The position numbers and the translations under genes are program-made. This document shows positions 40,500-52,541 of a DNA stretch of 64,000 bases, piece by piece; the first letter of the stretch is position 1; the number at the start of each line of letters is the position of its first letter. Below the pieces are notes generated by a model. It made no database searches. It had not been told where the DNA came from and saw only the letters and a list, made by a program, of their open reading frames with translations. The stretch is from Sipunculus nudus. Its lineage: Eukaryota; Annelida; Sipuncula; Golfingiida; Sipunculidae. The stretch is taken from the NCBI GenBank assembly GCA_026874595.1, contig CM049322.1, positions 24,277,400 to 24,341,399 on the forward strand, written 5' to 3'.

Positions 40500-42400
40500 T
40501 TCTTCAATGTTAATTTATTCATACAAAATTGACTCTTCCTCTAATTCTGACATGACTACATTATATTTGGCCATTTTGTCTAACACCTTAAAATACAAAC
40601 TTTTAATAACATGAAACTGACAAAACAGATGTGGTATAGTTTCTCTTTTATTTTGACAATATGAGCATAACTGAGTTTCAATCAATCTCCACTTAAATAA
40701 AGTCCTATTGACCTGCAAATAATTATGTATCAAATTTAGTTGAGAATGTCTCGAATATGTTTCTATATAACACGAGTACACTGAACTACATACTCTGTGC
40801 CAATCAAGGTTCATATATTTTACCTCAGACCTTCGCCTTGTAGTTGACTTTTCATAGATTTTTTCACATGGGGGATATAAACTTGTTTCATTGTCCTGTC
40901 TGTTTACTGCCCAACTCCTTCTGTGGTCAGTACATGGGAGCGGCAGCTTACTCCCTCATATTCGTTTATTTCGTCTGTTACTTGTCTAATCATTGGTAAC
41001 CATTTATTAAAAATAGCATTGTATAACGAGATATATGACAAAAATTCTGTTGATAACTCGAGTCTTCAAAGAATTTTTCTCTGAATAACATCCGCCACAG
41101 AGTGTAAACCTTTAGCATCAATTTTCTGCTAATACAAAGATTTTTATTGATTATTATTTTACAATTATTCTATAATGGTTGAATAATAATATTTTTAAAT
41201 TTTGTAGGTTCATTTGATACGGACTGAGACCAGATGTTAAGTGTCTCTTTATAAAACATTAGTAAAAGTTTTGGTATTCTGTTTTTGTCGAAGTTACTCA
41301 TTATATTATCTTCTCCTCCTATCTTTTTTAAATAATGGGATGGAAATGCCTTCCAAATGGCTTTGTATTCGTTTTGGTTTATTAATTTTTTATCCAAATT
41401 AATCTTTGTGCTTTTATTTTACAACCAATATCGGGTGACCTAATGCCTCCTCTATTTAAAATTCTTATTAATGTGTTATACTTGTTTTTTTTTGTCTTTT
41501 TTCCTTTCCATATAGTCATATAATGTGCTTTTTATTTTTTTAATAAACTGTCTTGTCGGTTGCATTAGATTTGTTACATACAACATTTAAGGACCTGCCA
41601 GTGTTTAAATAACCTGACATCTCCCACAGAGAGTTAAAGTTTGCTGTCTCCATGTGTTTATTACTGCGGCCATTGCAGCGTCTTTTTTGTCAAAATTAAG
41701 ATTCTTTATAAATTCATATTGTATGAAACGTGTATGCCTCGTATTTTAATTGTTGTTCCTTCTAAGTTGACCCATATAAAGTTTCCCATTTTCTGAGTTC
41801 TATTTATCGCTGAACCAATCCATGCAATCTCTGACTTTGACACATTTATACTGAGTCTAGCATATTTAGAAAATACACATATCACTCTTATCAATTCTTG
41901 TAAAAGTTTTAATTTGTTAGAAATGATGTACAATCATCAGCAAAAATGCTCTTTTTACTTCAATATTTCCCCCCAGTGTTTCTGTTTGTATTATTATTAT
42001 TATTTCTAACCAAGCAGGCTAAAATTTCAATGAAAAGAATAAACATGTAACTGCCCAATGGATCACCTTGTCGGCGTCCCCTGTTTAATTCAAAATATTT
42101 AGTTGTATAGCCATTGTTAATCACGCAACTTTCAGTTTCTCTATATAAAAGTTTAACACAATCTATGTATGTCTCTGGAATTCAAAATTTCGTCATTACA
42201 GATTCTACGAATATATGATCGACACATTCAAATGCTGCCTAAAAACCTGCTGCAAATAATATACCTTTGCAATTTTCATTTTGAGTGTACATGTATTCTA
42301 AAATGTGTGAACAATGACAATGAATCGCTATGCACATCCTATATCATATCAGTCTAGTTTCTTATAAAACAAGATGAACACCTTCCTCCTCTTTTTATAA
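40500..42400 (-). pseudogene. Non-LTR retrotransposon (LINE) ORF2 remnant, reverse transcriptase and C-terminal region
   Basis: Read on the minus strand in shifting frames, the order is that of a LINE ORF2. An AAFECVDH-like palm segment lies near 42220-42240, then RETESCVINNG (about 42130), GRRQGDPLGSYMFIL (around 42035-42075) and FADD (41933-41944), the catalytic aspartates of reverse transcriptase. Next come LSINVSKSEIAWIG (about 41810-41850), WKAFPSHYLKKIGG (about 41310-41360) and a C-terminal zinc-like segment CSYCQNKRETIPHLFC (about 40610-40675). Frameshifts and stops separate these pieces; for example FADD and the upstream RQGDP block are in different frames. The copy is dead. No endonuclease domain, 5' UTR or clear 3' tail was found, so it is 5'-truncated or decayed. 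The clade cannot be assigned by eye. Confidence 0.85.
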
Positions 42401-42735
42401 TCTCTTAACCCTCTTGTATAAAGAGTGTTTACTGTAAATGTGGGAACATTATCATCCATACTGGCCATACAATAATAGTTAAAATCTCAGTATTACGTGC
42501 TCCTTTTACGGGGACGAGCATGATGTTAAATATTCTTCTGACAGCATATATTGCAATAGATATATGACATTTAAATATTTATTTATAGAGGTAAATGACA
42601 TTGGTACACCCTTGACCAACATATGTTAACAACAACATTCAAACTGTTATCGTGCCTATTAAAGGATTAATCTCTTCGGCAGCGAGACCCAGACTGACTC
42701 GTCACGGTGTCTGCCAGTACAACATAATATATATA
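42401..42735. other. No feature recognised
   Basis: Sequence between the LINE remnant and the MITE. It may include further unrecognisable 5' LINE sequence; nothing specific can be supported. Confidence 0.4.
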
Positions 42736-42908
42736 CAGTAAAACCTCGTTGTGTCGAACTCGCTTAAGTCGAATACCCCGCTTATGTCGCAGTTACAGAC
42801 TTGATATTCCGGACAACTCTAGTCAAATTATAACCTAATGAAACCCGCTTGTGTCGAACCTCGGATGTGTCGAAGTTTTTTCGACTTCGACACAACGAGG
42901 TTTCACTG
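42736..42908. mobile_element. pogo-like MITE, 173 bp, with TA target duplication
   Basis: The left end begins CAGTAAAACCTCGTTGTGTC and the right end, reverse-complemented, begins CAGTGAAACCTCGTTGTGTC. The terminal inverted repeats are about 23 bp with one mismatch. TA dinucleotides flank both sides (42734-42735 and 42909-42910), the target of Tc1/mariner and pogo elements, whose pogo-type ends start CAGT. The interior holds further GTGTCGAA-type repeats and no coding capacity, so any movement would need a transposase from elsewhere. Confidence 0.85.
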
Positions 42909-43150
42909 TACTTATATTCTGAAACCGGAAAATCAATACCACAATAAGGGTAGAGGGTTAAGTCCAATTTCTTTCTGATTAATTGTAAAGAAATAACTTC
43001 GTTTTTTTCTGCAGTTCACCCACACCATCCATCTGTGTCACGAAGTAGATAAATCCCATAATAAACAGTTTTTAATTACATCGGAGTTTCTTGTCGGTAA
43101 AACATGATTGTGTTTATCTTCATAAATACAGTTTCCTTTGTATTATTCAG

Positions 43151-43196
43151 CATTCCGCATGCATGGTATGTGTGTTAAAAACATTCATGCGGAATG
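43151..43196. repeat. 15-bp inverted repeat (hairpin)
   Basis: CATTCCGCATGCATG at 43151-43165 and CATTCATGCGGAATG at 43182-43196 are complementary over 14 of 15 positions, with a 16-base loop. No function is assigned. Confidence 0.7.
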
Positions 43197-43303
43197 TCGT
43201 ATGATGGAGCTATGAACGCTTCATCCTCAGCATTCCCCAAATAACCAGTAAAATATTTGTCTCGTCCCAAACCGCTTTATTCCTATTCCCTCTAGCAGCT
43301 GCT

Positions 43304-43776
43304 CTACATCAACTCCTTGACTTTGACCCTCCTGAGAACGCCGTGTAGGGTTCCAATTAGGAGACCCTTTTGGGATCGTAAAAGTGGCTTTTTAAGCGGT
43401 GTATACATAAGATTATTACCTTTTCGTTTTCCTTTGGATATTTTATGAAACTTCTGAAAGGCTGTAGCACCAATGTAATACTCAACTGCCCAACACATCC
43501 ATAATTTTACTAATAGAAATGATGTTTGCATAGAGAAGAAGTCGCAATGATTGTATTTTGGGGAACAATAGTTTTGATTTTCTAAAAGTTTTAGTATTCG
43601 TGTTTCACCCAAATGTTGTTTAAGCTCAATCTGCACAAATTATGGTCTTTAATATTATTGTAACCCTTTTCAAAACACAACTCATATGACATATGCATCG
43701 GAGTGAAGGCCAACCCTTTTGATATTGTTTGAATGTTCTCTTGTGCTTCTTCTTCTTTCCATCCAGGAGGCTTCAC
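43304..43776 (-). other. Possible broken coding segment, unrecognised
   Basis: Two overlapping minus-strand frames (43591-43776 and 43304-43636) would read as one stretch of about 155 codons if one base were gained or lost near 43630-43640. The amino-acid composition looks more protein-like than the AT-rich noise nearby: PGWKEEEAQENIQTISKG, then KQHLGETRILKLLENQNY, then a basic end, KKPLLRSQKG. No family was recognised, no splice sites were established and there is no clear start. It could be a decayed transposon or gene fragment, or chance. Confidence 0.25.
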
Positions 43777-44396
43777 ATTTGATAAAACTCAAATCACTGC
43801 AGAAATCATTGAAAAATCATTTAAAATGTTGAGTAACGCCTCATTTTGATTTAAAGTCTTTCAGGAAAAAAGTGGCTTTGCTTTAATTCAATAACATTTA
43901 TGACAACACCTTTCACTAGACCTGATTGACAGACCCCAACTGCTAATATTTCAAATACCAACAAAGATAAAGTAATAAGTCCGGCGGACGTATATTGTCT
44001 CAGCTTATTGAAAGTTCTGCAATACATGCGACATCAATAGAAAGATGAGGACCGTCGTAACTGTCGCAGTATATATTTGACTGCATGTATACTTTGCTTC
44101 TTCTGTGGAGTCACCGTATACCCAAACATGGATATATGAAATTTATTTAAATGCAGATACACAATCAGACTTAAAGACATCATGACTTGGGCTTTAACAA
44201 ACCTACCATTAAAATCTGAACCCATATTATCAAGACGATAACCTTGGGAATTTGATAATTTATAGATAAGTTGATCGGAGTTATTGATTTGTAATTATGT
44301 CAACCCTGGAGACGCCACATTACCTCTACCAAGGAGGTTATGTTTCCACCCGTAGTACTTTGTGTATTTATGTATCTGTCAGCAGGACTACGCGGT

Positions 44397-44457
<61 letters not shown>

Positions 44458-45787
44458 TTATATAATAAGTTACATTAGTCTGATATGTAATGCTGTGTCC
44501 ATAGATCGTAAACAAATAAAACAATTTAAGGTTAATTTTCTTTTATTTTAGGATATCAGAATTAACCTGAGTTCCTTGTTATCCCCTCGGAAGTATACCA
44601 GAGTACTTAGTTTTAACACGTCCTTACAGTACAGATTCTGGTTCATTTTATAATAAAAAAAAGCACGCATTACATGTTTGAAACATTCAGTTATATATAT
44701 TTATCCGGGGAATCATTATGAGTAGATAACTTGATGTTCTGTCTTAACTTATTTTAATTCTTGTCAGTTTTACTTTTCATGATGTTATAATACTTCCTGA
44801 TATTCAAAACACCGATAACTGTTGGAAAAATTAATGATTTATATAAATTTATATAAAACTGAAATAAATTAGGGTAAAATACAAACAAGTACAACGTGAC
44901 TTGAGATGGTAATGACCCTAGGAATGAATGACGCCATCAGAATTAAACATGGGAGAATGTGCTCAGACAATGTTAAGAAAGGGGATAGTCTGTGTATAAC
45001 AAATTTAAATTCTGTGTATACGTTAGTATCTGATCATGAGTAGGAAGAAAGTATTCTTACCTAGTATAATTAATATAGAAATGGAGTACCTGATATACAT
45101 TTCTAGTAGTGAAAAAAAATCAACAGATATTATTATTGTTATTGTATTTTGGGGGAAATGTTTTATACTATATTACAGACCCCCAGCTTCACGTGTGCCA
45201 CATACGACAGTAATCTTGTCGCGTGGTAATTTGATCCATGTACATTGCTAAGACGTTTACATACTTTATTTACACATGACAAAGCAAGTGTTAGCCTTAA
45301 TGTTTACTGAGCACTCAAAATCAAGGTGAAAATTCCCCTTTGGTTAGGGTTGATTCCGGCGTCATGTCGGGCCTCAGACAATGAAGGGTCCCTGTCAGGC
45401 GTCAGAGTGCCTTCACATCTTGTAAGGACTACTTTACGTCATTTTTGATAACGCCTCATGGCCTGCAGTTACGGTGTCACTTAAAATAAACCAGACCTAT
45501 CGTTAGATATGCCTGTGTACTTTCTAACAACTCTTAACATGTGCGAGAAAAAAAATCTTTGTTTACTCAGCATAGTTTAAATTCAACTGCATGTTTGTTG
45601 CTGTTCGTCTGTTAACAAATTTCCTCAGAGTTATATACGGATTTTTATTAAACTTTGTGGAGTTTCAGGGAAACACCCATGAAACAAAAATATTAAACTT
45701 AGCAAGATTATCGGTATTGCCCGTCATTTGGGAAAACTTTAATAATTCATTTCCTGGATGGTGTACACAGGTACTGGCCATATGAAG
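43777..45787. other. No gene recognised; contains an (AT)n microsatellite
   Basis: AT-rich sequence. It contains an (AT)n/(AC) tract at 44396-44454 and a perfect 20-bp AT palindrome at 44838-44857. No exon, RNA gene or transposon end was identified. Confidence 0.5.
44396..44454. repeat. (AT)n microsatellite
   Basis: About 59 bp of alternating TA with a single C interruption near 44411. Confidence 0.95.
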
Positions 45788-45990
45788 CATACAGAGAGAC
45801 GTCCATGTTTTGTGAGCTGCGGTACATCTATTGTTACATAATAGAGAGACATCCATTATTTGTGAGCCGCTGTACATCTATTGTTACATAATAGAGAGAC
45901 ATCCTTGTTTTGTGAACCGCGGTACATCTATTGTACATTATAGAGAGACATCCATGTTTTGTGAGCCACGGTACATCTGTTGTTGCATTC
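45788..45990. repeat. 50-bp minisatellite, four copies
   Basis: AGAGAGAC starts at 45793, 45843, 45893 and 45942, so the period is 49-50 bp. Each unit continues with a diverged CATCCATGTTTTGTGAGCCG and GGTACATCTATTG. Units differ by several substitutions, so the array is older than the 56-bp array. A poly-T/CTTT tract follows (46012-46040). Confidence 0.9.
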
Positions 45991-47951
45991 AGCTTATAAA
46001 GAACATTCCAGTTTTTTTTTTTTCTTTCTTTTTTTCTTTTTAGCCGTAGAAATGTCCACATGTAATCGAAAAGGTCCAAGCGTGAAATAAATGTCAGAGA
46101 CAACTATAAGTTATATCCGGTCGTTTAAGTTGAGCGTATATCACTTCACTTTTGATTGATTAAAAAGAACGTCAGAATATTAAATTAATATTGAGATGGG
46201 GTTGAGTCCTCGGCATTCCTGTACAGATAACAAAGTGAGCGTGTGCTTCAGTAAAAGACGACTATTATACGGCTTAAATAAAGACTGTATAGAGAAAAAC
46301 CAATTGATTGCACCGGCAATAAAAATCAACAATAATCCACGTATATGCACTCGAGGTGTCAGCTCATACAGTTGATGTAGTCGGCTTTTAGCAGGAGAAG
46401 AGATAACTGTACTAGTCTCAAGTGGTCATAACAATTTCATAATAATTCGCGTGCCCTTATTTAATTTTATATATTAAATTCGTGTATGTGCAGGAGTATG
46501 CAGTGACTTCAGATTAAATGTTAACGACGTGCACATAATTCAGGGCGTCAGGTGTCATATGTGGTATGAGACCTCGAACTTTAATAACTGTATAGCAATC
46601 TTATATATATACATCTGAAACCTGCTGGTATACACAATTTTCTAAAAATAAATAAAAAAGGCAATACAAAGAGTTGTTTAAACCTATGAATAACATACCT
46701 TCATGTCTTTACCAGCTGATGTTGTACGGTTACAATGGAGCAACATCAGCAACGTGATTATTTCGTTTATGAAATTTATATCTTATAATTTTTTAAACGA
46801 ACGTTAATTTTGTTACAACGCAAATGAGTGTGAAATTAATAGTTGTTTGTTCAAGTCACCATAAAAACCTGTGTTTACCGGCTATATACTTAGCGAACGT
46901 TTCCAACATGTGTACTTTTCGTAAAATGCGCTCAGCTTAATGAATGGCCCGCTCCGAAAAGATCGCTTATCAAATACAAATTCTAAACATAACAAGCGTA
47001 ATATGGTATGTAACCTTGTATAACTCAACAAACATGTAATAACAAGCGTCTGTATCTGCAGGGTTTGTCAGTTTCACCGGGATTTTAGTTCAATCAGGTA
47101 TATATATATATATATACATGATTATTGTTACACAAAGCCCGCTGTGGTAGCCGCCAGACACGTGGGGTCTGTAAAGATGAATGTGAGGCAGGGTTTGACC
47201 ACATAACGCTGTGAATGATAAAAGCAAACAGGCCCGGCTAAAACAGTACAATAACTGTTACTTAACATGCAACTCTCGGAGAGCCGGCAGCATAAACTGG
47301 TGTCCAATGTGTATAAGGACGATGATCAAACATTACCTCTCTGACAACAATGTGGCTTTTTCAAATAGTTCTACATTTGTAAAACTGTACTTCTGTTTGG
47401 AAAGGCAAAATAGACAAACATTCACGTAGAAAGCTGCGTTGGTAGAGTGGTTATGAACTGAAGCTAAGATACAGTCGCATGCAGTAATCCGTCCTCTCTC
47501 GTATATTCGGCTTTTTGCAAATGATAATAAAATTATAACAAATAAAAGGTATGGTTCTCAGGCACCTCCCGCGTCAGCTTTAACCCCCGCATAAAAATGT
47601 TTCATTTTGATTTTCATATTTTTCAAGAAGATGAATCGGACGATTTTGTTAAGACTTCCTTTTTGTAGTGCTTTAACCTGTTTTGCAATAAAATTCTGTT
47701 ATTTTCATACTTTACCCTGTTCATATGACATTTATATCGAAACATCAAAAAAGGTAAAAAAATAAATAAATAAAATATCGCCCGCCCGCACTGATTTTTA
47801 AAACAAAGCGTGAGCACATAGGCGCTTGAATGCTATTAGTGCAGTTTTAACTAAATACATTTTGAAAAACGCCTTGGACATCGTGGTATTGCTGTCCTTG
47901 ACTGTAAATTTATCGAACAAAAATAAACACACACACACTCCCATATGATGT
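45991..47951. other. No gene recognised
   Basis: AT-rich intergenic or intronic sequence. It holds a T-rich tract at 46012-46040 and a short (TA)n run at 47096-47117. A TGGTAGAGTGG string near 47440 resembles a tRNA A box but has no matching B box. Confidence 0.45.
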
Positions 47952-49003
47952 ACGTTGGTTTACAGACACCTATCAGGGAAACGGCACGTGGCGTGACGTC
48001 ATCTCCGATGACGGACGTTGGTTTACGGACACCTTTATTAAGGGGGAACATGACACTTTAAACTACCAATGAAATTTCTTAGATATTTTGCACATGCTAT
48101 CTGCAAAGCATATTTTGTAAAATCATGAAATAAAATTTAGGGGTCAATGTGCTTATTTTTGCAGTACATGAGGTTGAAAATGGACACTTGTGGTGGATTT
48201 TTATATGATATTATAACTAAGGGGGATACAAAAGTTACATATTTTAGAAAACTGACCAATGTATTTTTCATAATATTCTAAATAAACATGCAAAATTAAA
48301 TATCAATCTTATTTAAATACAAAAATGTGTATGCCAATGGGTTAAATTTTTAAATATTAGGCCAAAATATGAAAATTTTGGACATTATTAGTTAAAAAAT
48401 CCCCGAAAGGTGGCGCTGGTGTTTTTGAGACAGAGAGCAAGTCCACACATAAATGGCTTCTGGCGTCTACAATATATGATCAGATTTTAAGATGCCCATA
48501 TATAAAGAAATATAAATATTAGCACTAATAACTATGGGTATATACTAATTATCTCTTCATTATTACACCACCAGTGTCACTTACAATCATATGGTGATAT
48601 TAATGCTCTTTTTTGTCATCTACTTGCAAGTGTCAAAACTGACAGTTGAAAAGATAGCCGTTGGTATATACCTGCACTTGAGCCTCTTCTGATGATATTC
48701 TGTTTAAAAATTTCTATGTAAAAATTAAATTTGGTACTAATTAAAAAACAAATTTAATAAAGCTGTTACACTGAGCATTCCAACAATTATTGTTCATTCT
48801 AGTTATTTTTCTCAAATGATGCCCTGAAGCGATGACGTTTTCATGACAACATAAGTGTCAAACGGCAAAATATGTAGCCTCATGACATTATAATTAAACC
48901 AGATATTTTTAGTTTGCAGTGTCATCAGTAGGGGGCGCCAGTAAAGTGTCAAGTTCCCCCTTAAGGGATACGGCATGTGGCATGACGTCATTGTCGCCTG
49001 TGA
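47952..49003. repeat. Tandem pair of about 63 bp, second copy split by a transposon
   Basis: Copy 1 (47952-48014) runs ACGTTGGTTTACAGACACCT, then GGCACGTGGCGTGACGTCAT. Copy 2 begins ACGTTGGTTTACGGACACCT at 48015, is interrupted at TTAA (48038-48041) by the element at 48042-48960, and resumes after TTAA (48961) with GGCATGTGGCATGACGTCAT. Each copy holds the palindrome TGACGTCA (47994-48001, 48983-48990), the consensus of a cAMP-response element. Regulatory use is not shown. Confidence 0.8.
48042..48960. mobile_element. TTAA-flanked terminal-inverted-repeat element, 919 bp, copy A
   Basis: The ends are GGGGGAACATGACACTTTA and, on the opposite strand, GGGGGAACTTGACACTTTA: 19 bp with one mismatch. 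Both ends are flanked by TTAA (48038-48041 and 48961-48964), the target of piggyBac-type transposition. The ends read GGG inward rather than the CCC common in piggyBac, so the family is tentative. There is no long open frame, so it is non-autonomous. A related copy lies at 49515-50438. Confidence 0.8.
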
Positions 49004-49220
49004 TGTAACGGATCACGCTCGACAGATGGCCGTATGGTAACAGGCAAGAAGTGCAAGTGGTAAAATGTGCTATAAAAACTGATATAACACTCATTCTAGG
49101 GTTATTTAAACTTGGATTTACACCAAACTTGAACTTCGTCAAATCTTTCACAACACCGGCCAATATGATAGATTTCATAACATCCGTTATACTGTCTCAA
49201 GATATCGTCCGAACATACAA

Positions 49221-49238
49221 ACACACACACACACACAA
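49221..49238. repeat. (AC)n microsatellite
   Basis: A short perfect (AC) run of about 18 bp in the sequence between the two TTAA elements. The rest of 48965-49510 shows nothing recognisable. Confidence 0.9.
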
Positions 49239-49514
49239 ACAGAATCGAGTGAAAACAATATATCCCTCGCTTCGCGCAAGGTACGTCACCCGATGGTGTA
49301 ACTAACATGACGCACCTCCTTTACTGTAGTAATGTGGTCCAAACGTCACCAACCGCAAGGGTTTTAAAATTTAGGTTCCAATTTATAGTTAGAATAACCT
49401 GAAAATAGTCAAAACATGTATTAGGTCTACGAAAATTAAGCTTTCTCACAAAGCGATGGCATGTCAATAGTGTCATTAAATACACACATCATTTTTATCT
49501 ATAGGGGAGCTTAA

Positions 49515-50438
49515 GGAAGAACTTGACACTTTATACGACCAATGGAATTTCTTAGATATTTTGCACACGATATCTACAAGGTATACTTTGTAAAATTAAT
49601 AAATAAAATGTGGGGGTCAATGAGCTTATATTTGCAGTACATATGAAGTTGAAAATGGACACTTGTGGTGGGGTTTTATATGATATTATAACTAAGGGGG
49701 AACCAAAAGTTGCATATTTTAGAAAACTGACCGATTTATTTTTCATAATATTCTAAATAAATATGCAGAATTAAACATCAATCTCATTTAAAGACAAAAA
49801 TGTTTATGTCAATGGGTTAAATTTTAAAATATTTGGCCAAAATATGAAAATTTTGGAGATTATTAGTTTAGTAAACCCTCTAAAGGTGGCGCTGGTGGTT
49901 TTGAGACAGAGAGCAAGTCCACACATAATTGGCTTCTGGCGTCTTCAGCTTTATAATCAGCTTTTAAAATTCCCATATAAATACCTTAAACGAAATATAA
50001 ATATCAGCACTAAAAAATATAGGTATATACTAATTGTCTCTTTTGAATTACACCATCAATGTCACTTACAATCATGTGGTGATATTTATGCTCCTTTTTT
50101 TTCATCTACTTGCAACTGTCAAAACTTACAGTTGACAAGATAGCTATTGGTATATTCCTGCACTCTAGGCTTTTCTGGTTTGAAAATTCTGTGCGAAACT
50201 ATTCTAAGTGAAAATTCGGTACTGTTTAAAAAAATAATAAATTAAAGCTTTAACGCTGAGCATTCCTACAATTATTGTTCATCCTAGTTACTTTTCTCAA
50301 TTGATGCCCTGAAGCGATGACGTTTCCATGACAACAAAGTCACAAACGGCAAAATGTGTACCCCCATGACAATATTATTCCACCAGATATTTTTATTTTG
50401 CAGATGTAGGTGGTGCCAATATAGTGTCAAGACCCCCC
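49515..50438. mobile_element. TTAA element, copy B (older, about 924 bp)
   Basis: It has the same orientation and length as the element at 48042 and aligns along its whole extent, for example TTTCTTAGATATTTTGCACA near the start, GGACACTTGTGGTGG, and GATGCCCTGAAGCGATGACG near the end. It carries many substitutions and small indels. The left end follows TTAA (49511-49514); the right end (GTGTCAAGACCCCCC) is eroded and its TTAA is lost. It is therefore an independent or decayed insertion rather than half of a clean segmental duplication, because the 550 bp between the copies is not duplicated. Confidence 0.8.
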
Positions 50439-50443
50439 AATCA

Positions 50444-50545
50444 TATACACCGACCAGTGGCGCCATCTATAGTTCCTACGCTTTTTATTTGTATTGTTTT
50501 AGGAATGACATTTTATAGTGGTAATGCCAGCCAAATAATGTATTT
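50444..50545. repeat. Dispersed repeat, intact copy
   Basis: This contains GTGGCGCCATCTATAG, then GCTTTTTATTTGTATTG, then CAGCCAAATAATGTAT. The same order occurs at 53455-53505 plus 54112-54165, where an insertion splits it, so this copy serves as the empty site. Confidence 0.75.
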
Positions 50546-51789
50546 ATGACAAAAATGTAAAAATAAATTCATTATCCAGTCCTTACTGAGTGATCTGTTA
50601 TTGGGACATAGACACCGCGTCAAAGAATAATTCCGCAGTAAATTGGTCAAATTGGTGATATTGCGTGGTCAAAAAATATTTTTGTCATATCTTGATTAAA
50701 TCTGTAGCTTATTTAGGCCAGATATCGAATGTCACAAAATCTAAAAAGCCAAGCTTAAAAAGCAAAACCTTTTTTGAAAATATCAATTATTCAAAGCTCA
50801 GTAAAATACTTTGTCAACTCTGTCACAGTCATGTTAATTGATCTGAAATAAAAAAAAATCAAGGGGATTATAACAAGTAAATTACACCAGACAACTTTTT
50901 GAATTGGACCAGTGAATGTACAAAAATACTTCAGTAAATTGCAAACTTTTCGAAAATAAAAATTTTCTGTAATTTTATTTCTCAGGTAAAGACAATTTAT
51001 TTTGATTAATATAAATTAAATCATCATTAAAAAATCAAGATTTCCTTAGTTTACATTTTAAACATAAAAATCTCTGCAGAAAAAAATGATTCCCTTGATA
51101 ATATTTAGCTGGCAAAGAACATAAGTATTTGTGACGGAGTTGACGGAATAGGCGTTTGGTCTGAATACTCTAGCAAGTATTAGATAACTTGATCAGTCCG
51201 TCAATCATCCTCATGCATGCCTTACATAAACAACATTTTCTTTATAAGTTATATAAATAGTCTTAGCTTTTTTACTGATTAACACTTGACAGTGTCACAT
51301 AAATTTTCTCATATTTCATTTCTGGCTGACAGAAGAATATCTGTTGTGACATGAGTCATTTTTTTCTCTATACACTTAATTGCATGTTTGTAACATTTTA
51401 AGTATACAGCATAAGATATTCTAAATGATGCGACATCCTGCAGTTGATTTAAATTTCCTGTTCCCTGTCAGATGTACGGGTCTGCAGATAAGTTGAAGCA
51501 TTTTTAAATGCCACTGGAATCTCCGTGAAGCTAGACAGGGGAAGAGACCTTTAGAGGAGACTAGAGCTGCTCTTTAGAGGGTTACAGCTTCAGTTTTACC
51601 TTCTCTTTGTTGAACACTAGTGAACTGGACCTTTCTGTTAAGGATCAGTTCATCAACTGCCAAATGAATTCAGTGATGCAAAAATTTGCAATCATTCTTA
51701 ATCCTAACTAGATAATATATCTAACAAGTTTGGTTAATATGTTGCTGTAGCCTTCTGTTTGGAGTAAAAACGGCATGTTAGCCAGAAAA
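50546..51789. other. No gene recognised
   Basis: AT-rich. Variants of a TGTGACAGAGTTGACA-like phrase recur loosely here and near 52840-53010 (on either strand), suggesting an old dispersed repeat, but no boundaries can be set. Confidence 0.4.
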
Positions 51790-52541
51790 GAGGAACTGAC
51801 ACCATTTTTTTTTAATTTAACCAGTCTTATACCATCATGTGCCATTAACATGGCCATAGGATTGATTTAGTCATTTTAATGTACAAGGAGACATATATTA
51901 AAGCACAATAAGTACAACCAGTCCTGCTACAACATGCAAAGCCTTCTTTCTGCTGGGGCAAAATGTTTAAATTGCTTTCAAAAACTAGTAAATGTAATCT
52001 AAATGACTTTGGCTATTGTGGTTCAGGGTACACGCCTTAAACTTTTTAGGAGAATGAAATCACTTATGACCCAGGAGTCATGAGAATATGGGTTATATGG
52101 AACACGGGCTTCCTGAACGAATGTCCTTTACCACATCTAGCTTCACTTTATTTACAAATAACATTGAGGAACTGACACCATTTTTTTTTTAATTTAACCA
52201 GTCTTATACCATCATGTGCCATTAACATGGCCATAGGATTGATTTAGTCATTTTAATGTACAAGGAGACATATATTAAAGCACAATAAGTACAACCAGTC
52301 CTGCTACAACATGCAAAGCCTTCTTTCTGCTGGGGCAAAATGTTTAAATTGCTTTCAAAAACTAGTAAATGTAATCTAAATGACTTTGGCTATTGTGGTT
52401 CAGGGTACACGCCTTAAACTTTTCAGGAGAATGAAATCACTTATGACCCAGGAGTCATGAGAATATGGGTTATATGGAACACGGGCTTCCTGAACGAATG
52501 TCCTTTACCACATCTAGCTTCACTTTATTTACAAATAACAT
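51790..52541. repeat. 376-bp tandem duplication
   Basis: 51790-52165 and 52166-52541 are adjacent copies starting GAGGAACTGACACC. I saw two differences: a T-run of 9 against 10, and TTTTTAGG against TTTTCAGG near 52050/52425. It must be recent, or an assembly or haplotype artefact. No coding content was recognised. Confidence 0.95.

Noticed and set aside
44838-44857. Perfect 20-bp AT palindrome
   Set aside because: Low-complexity AT sequence; such palindromes are expected by chance here.
47430-47500. tRNA-like or tRNA-derived SINE
   Set aside because: Only an A-box-like TGGTAGAGTGG is present; no B box, cloverleaf or tail could be found.
48042-50438. One segmental duplication of the 48-50 kb region
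   Set aside because: Only the 919/924-bp elements match. The 550 bp between them is unique and the first element has its own TTAA flanks, so separate insertions fit better.
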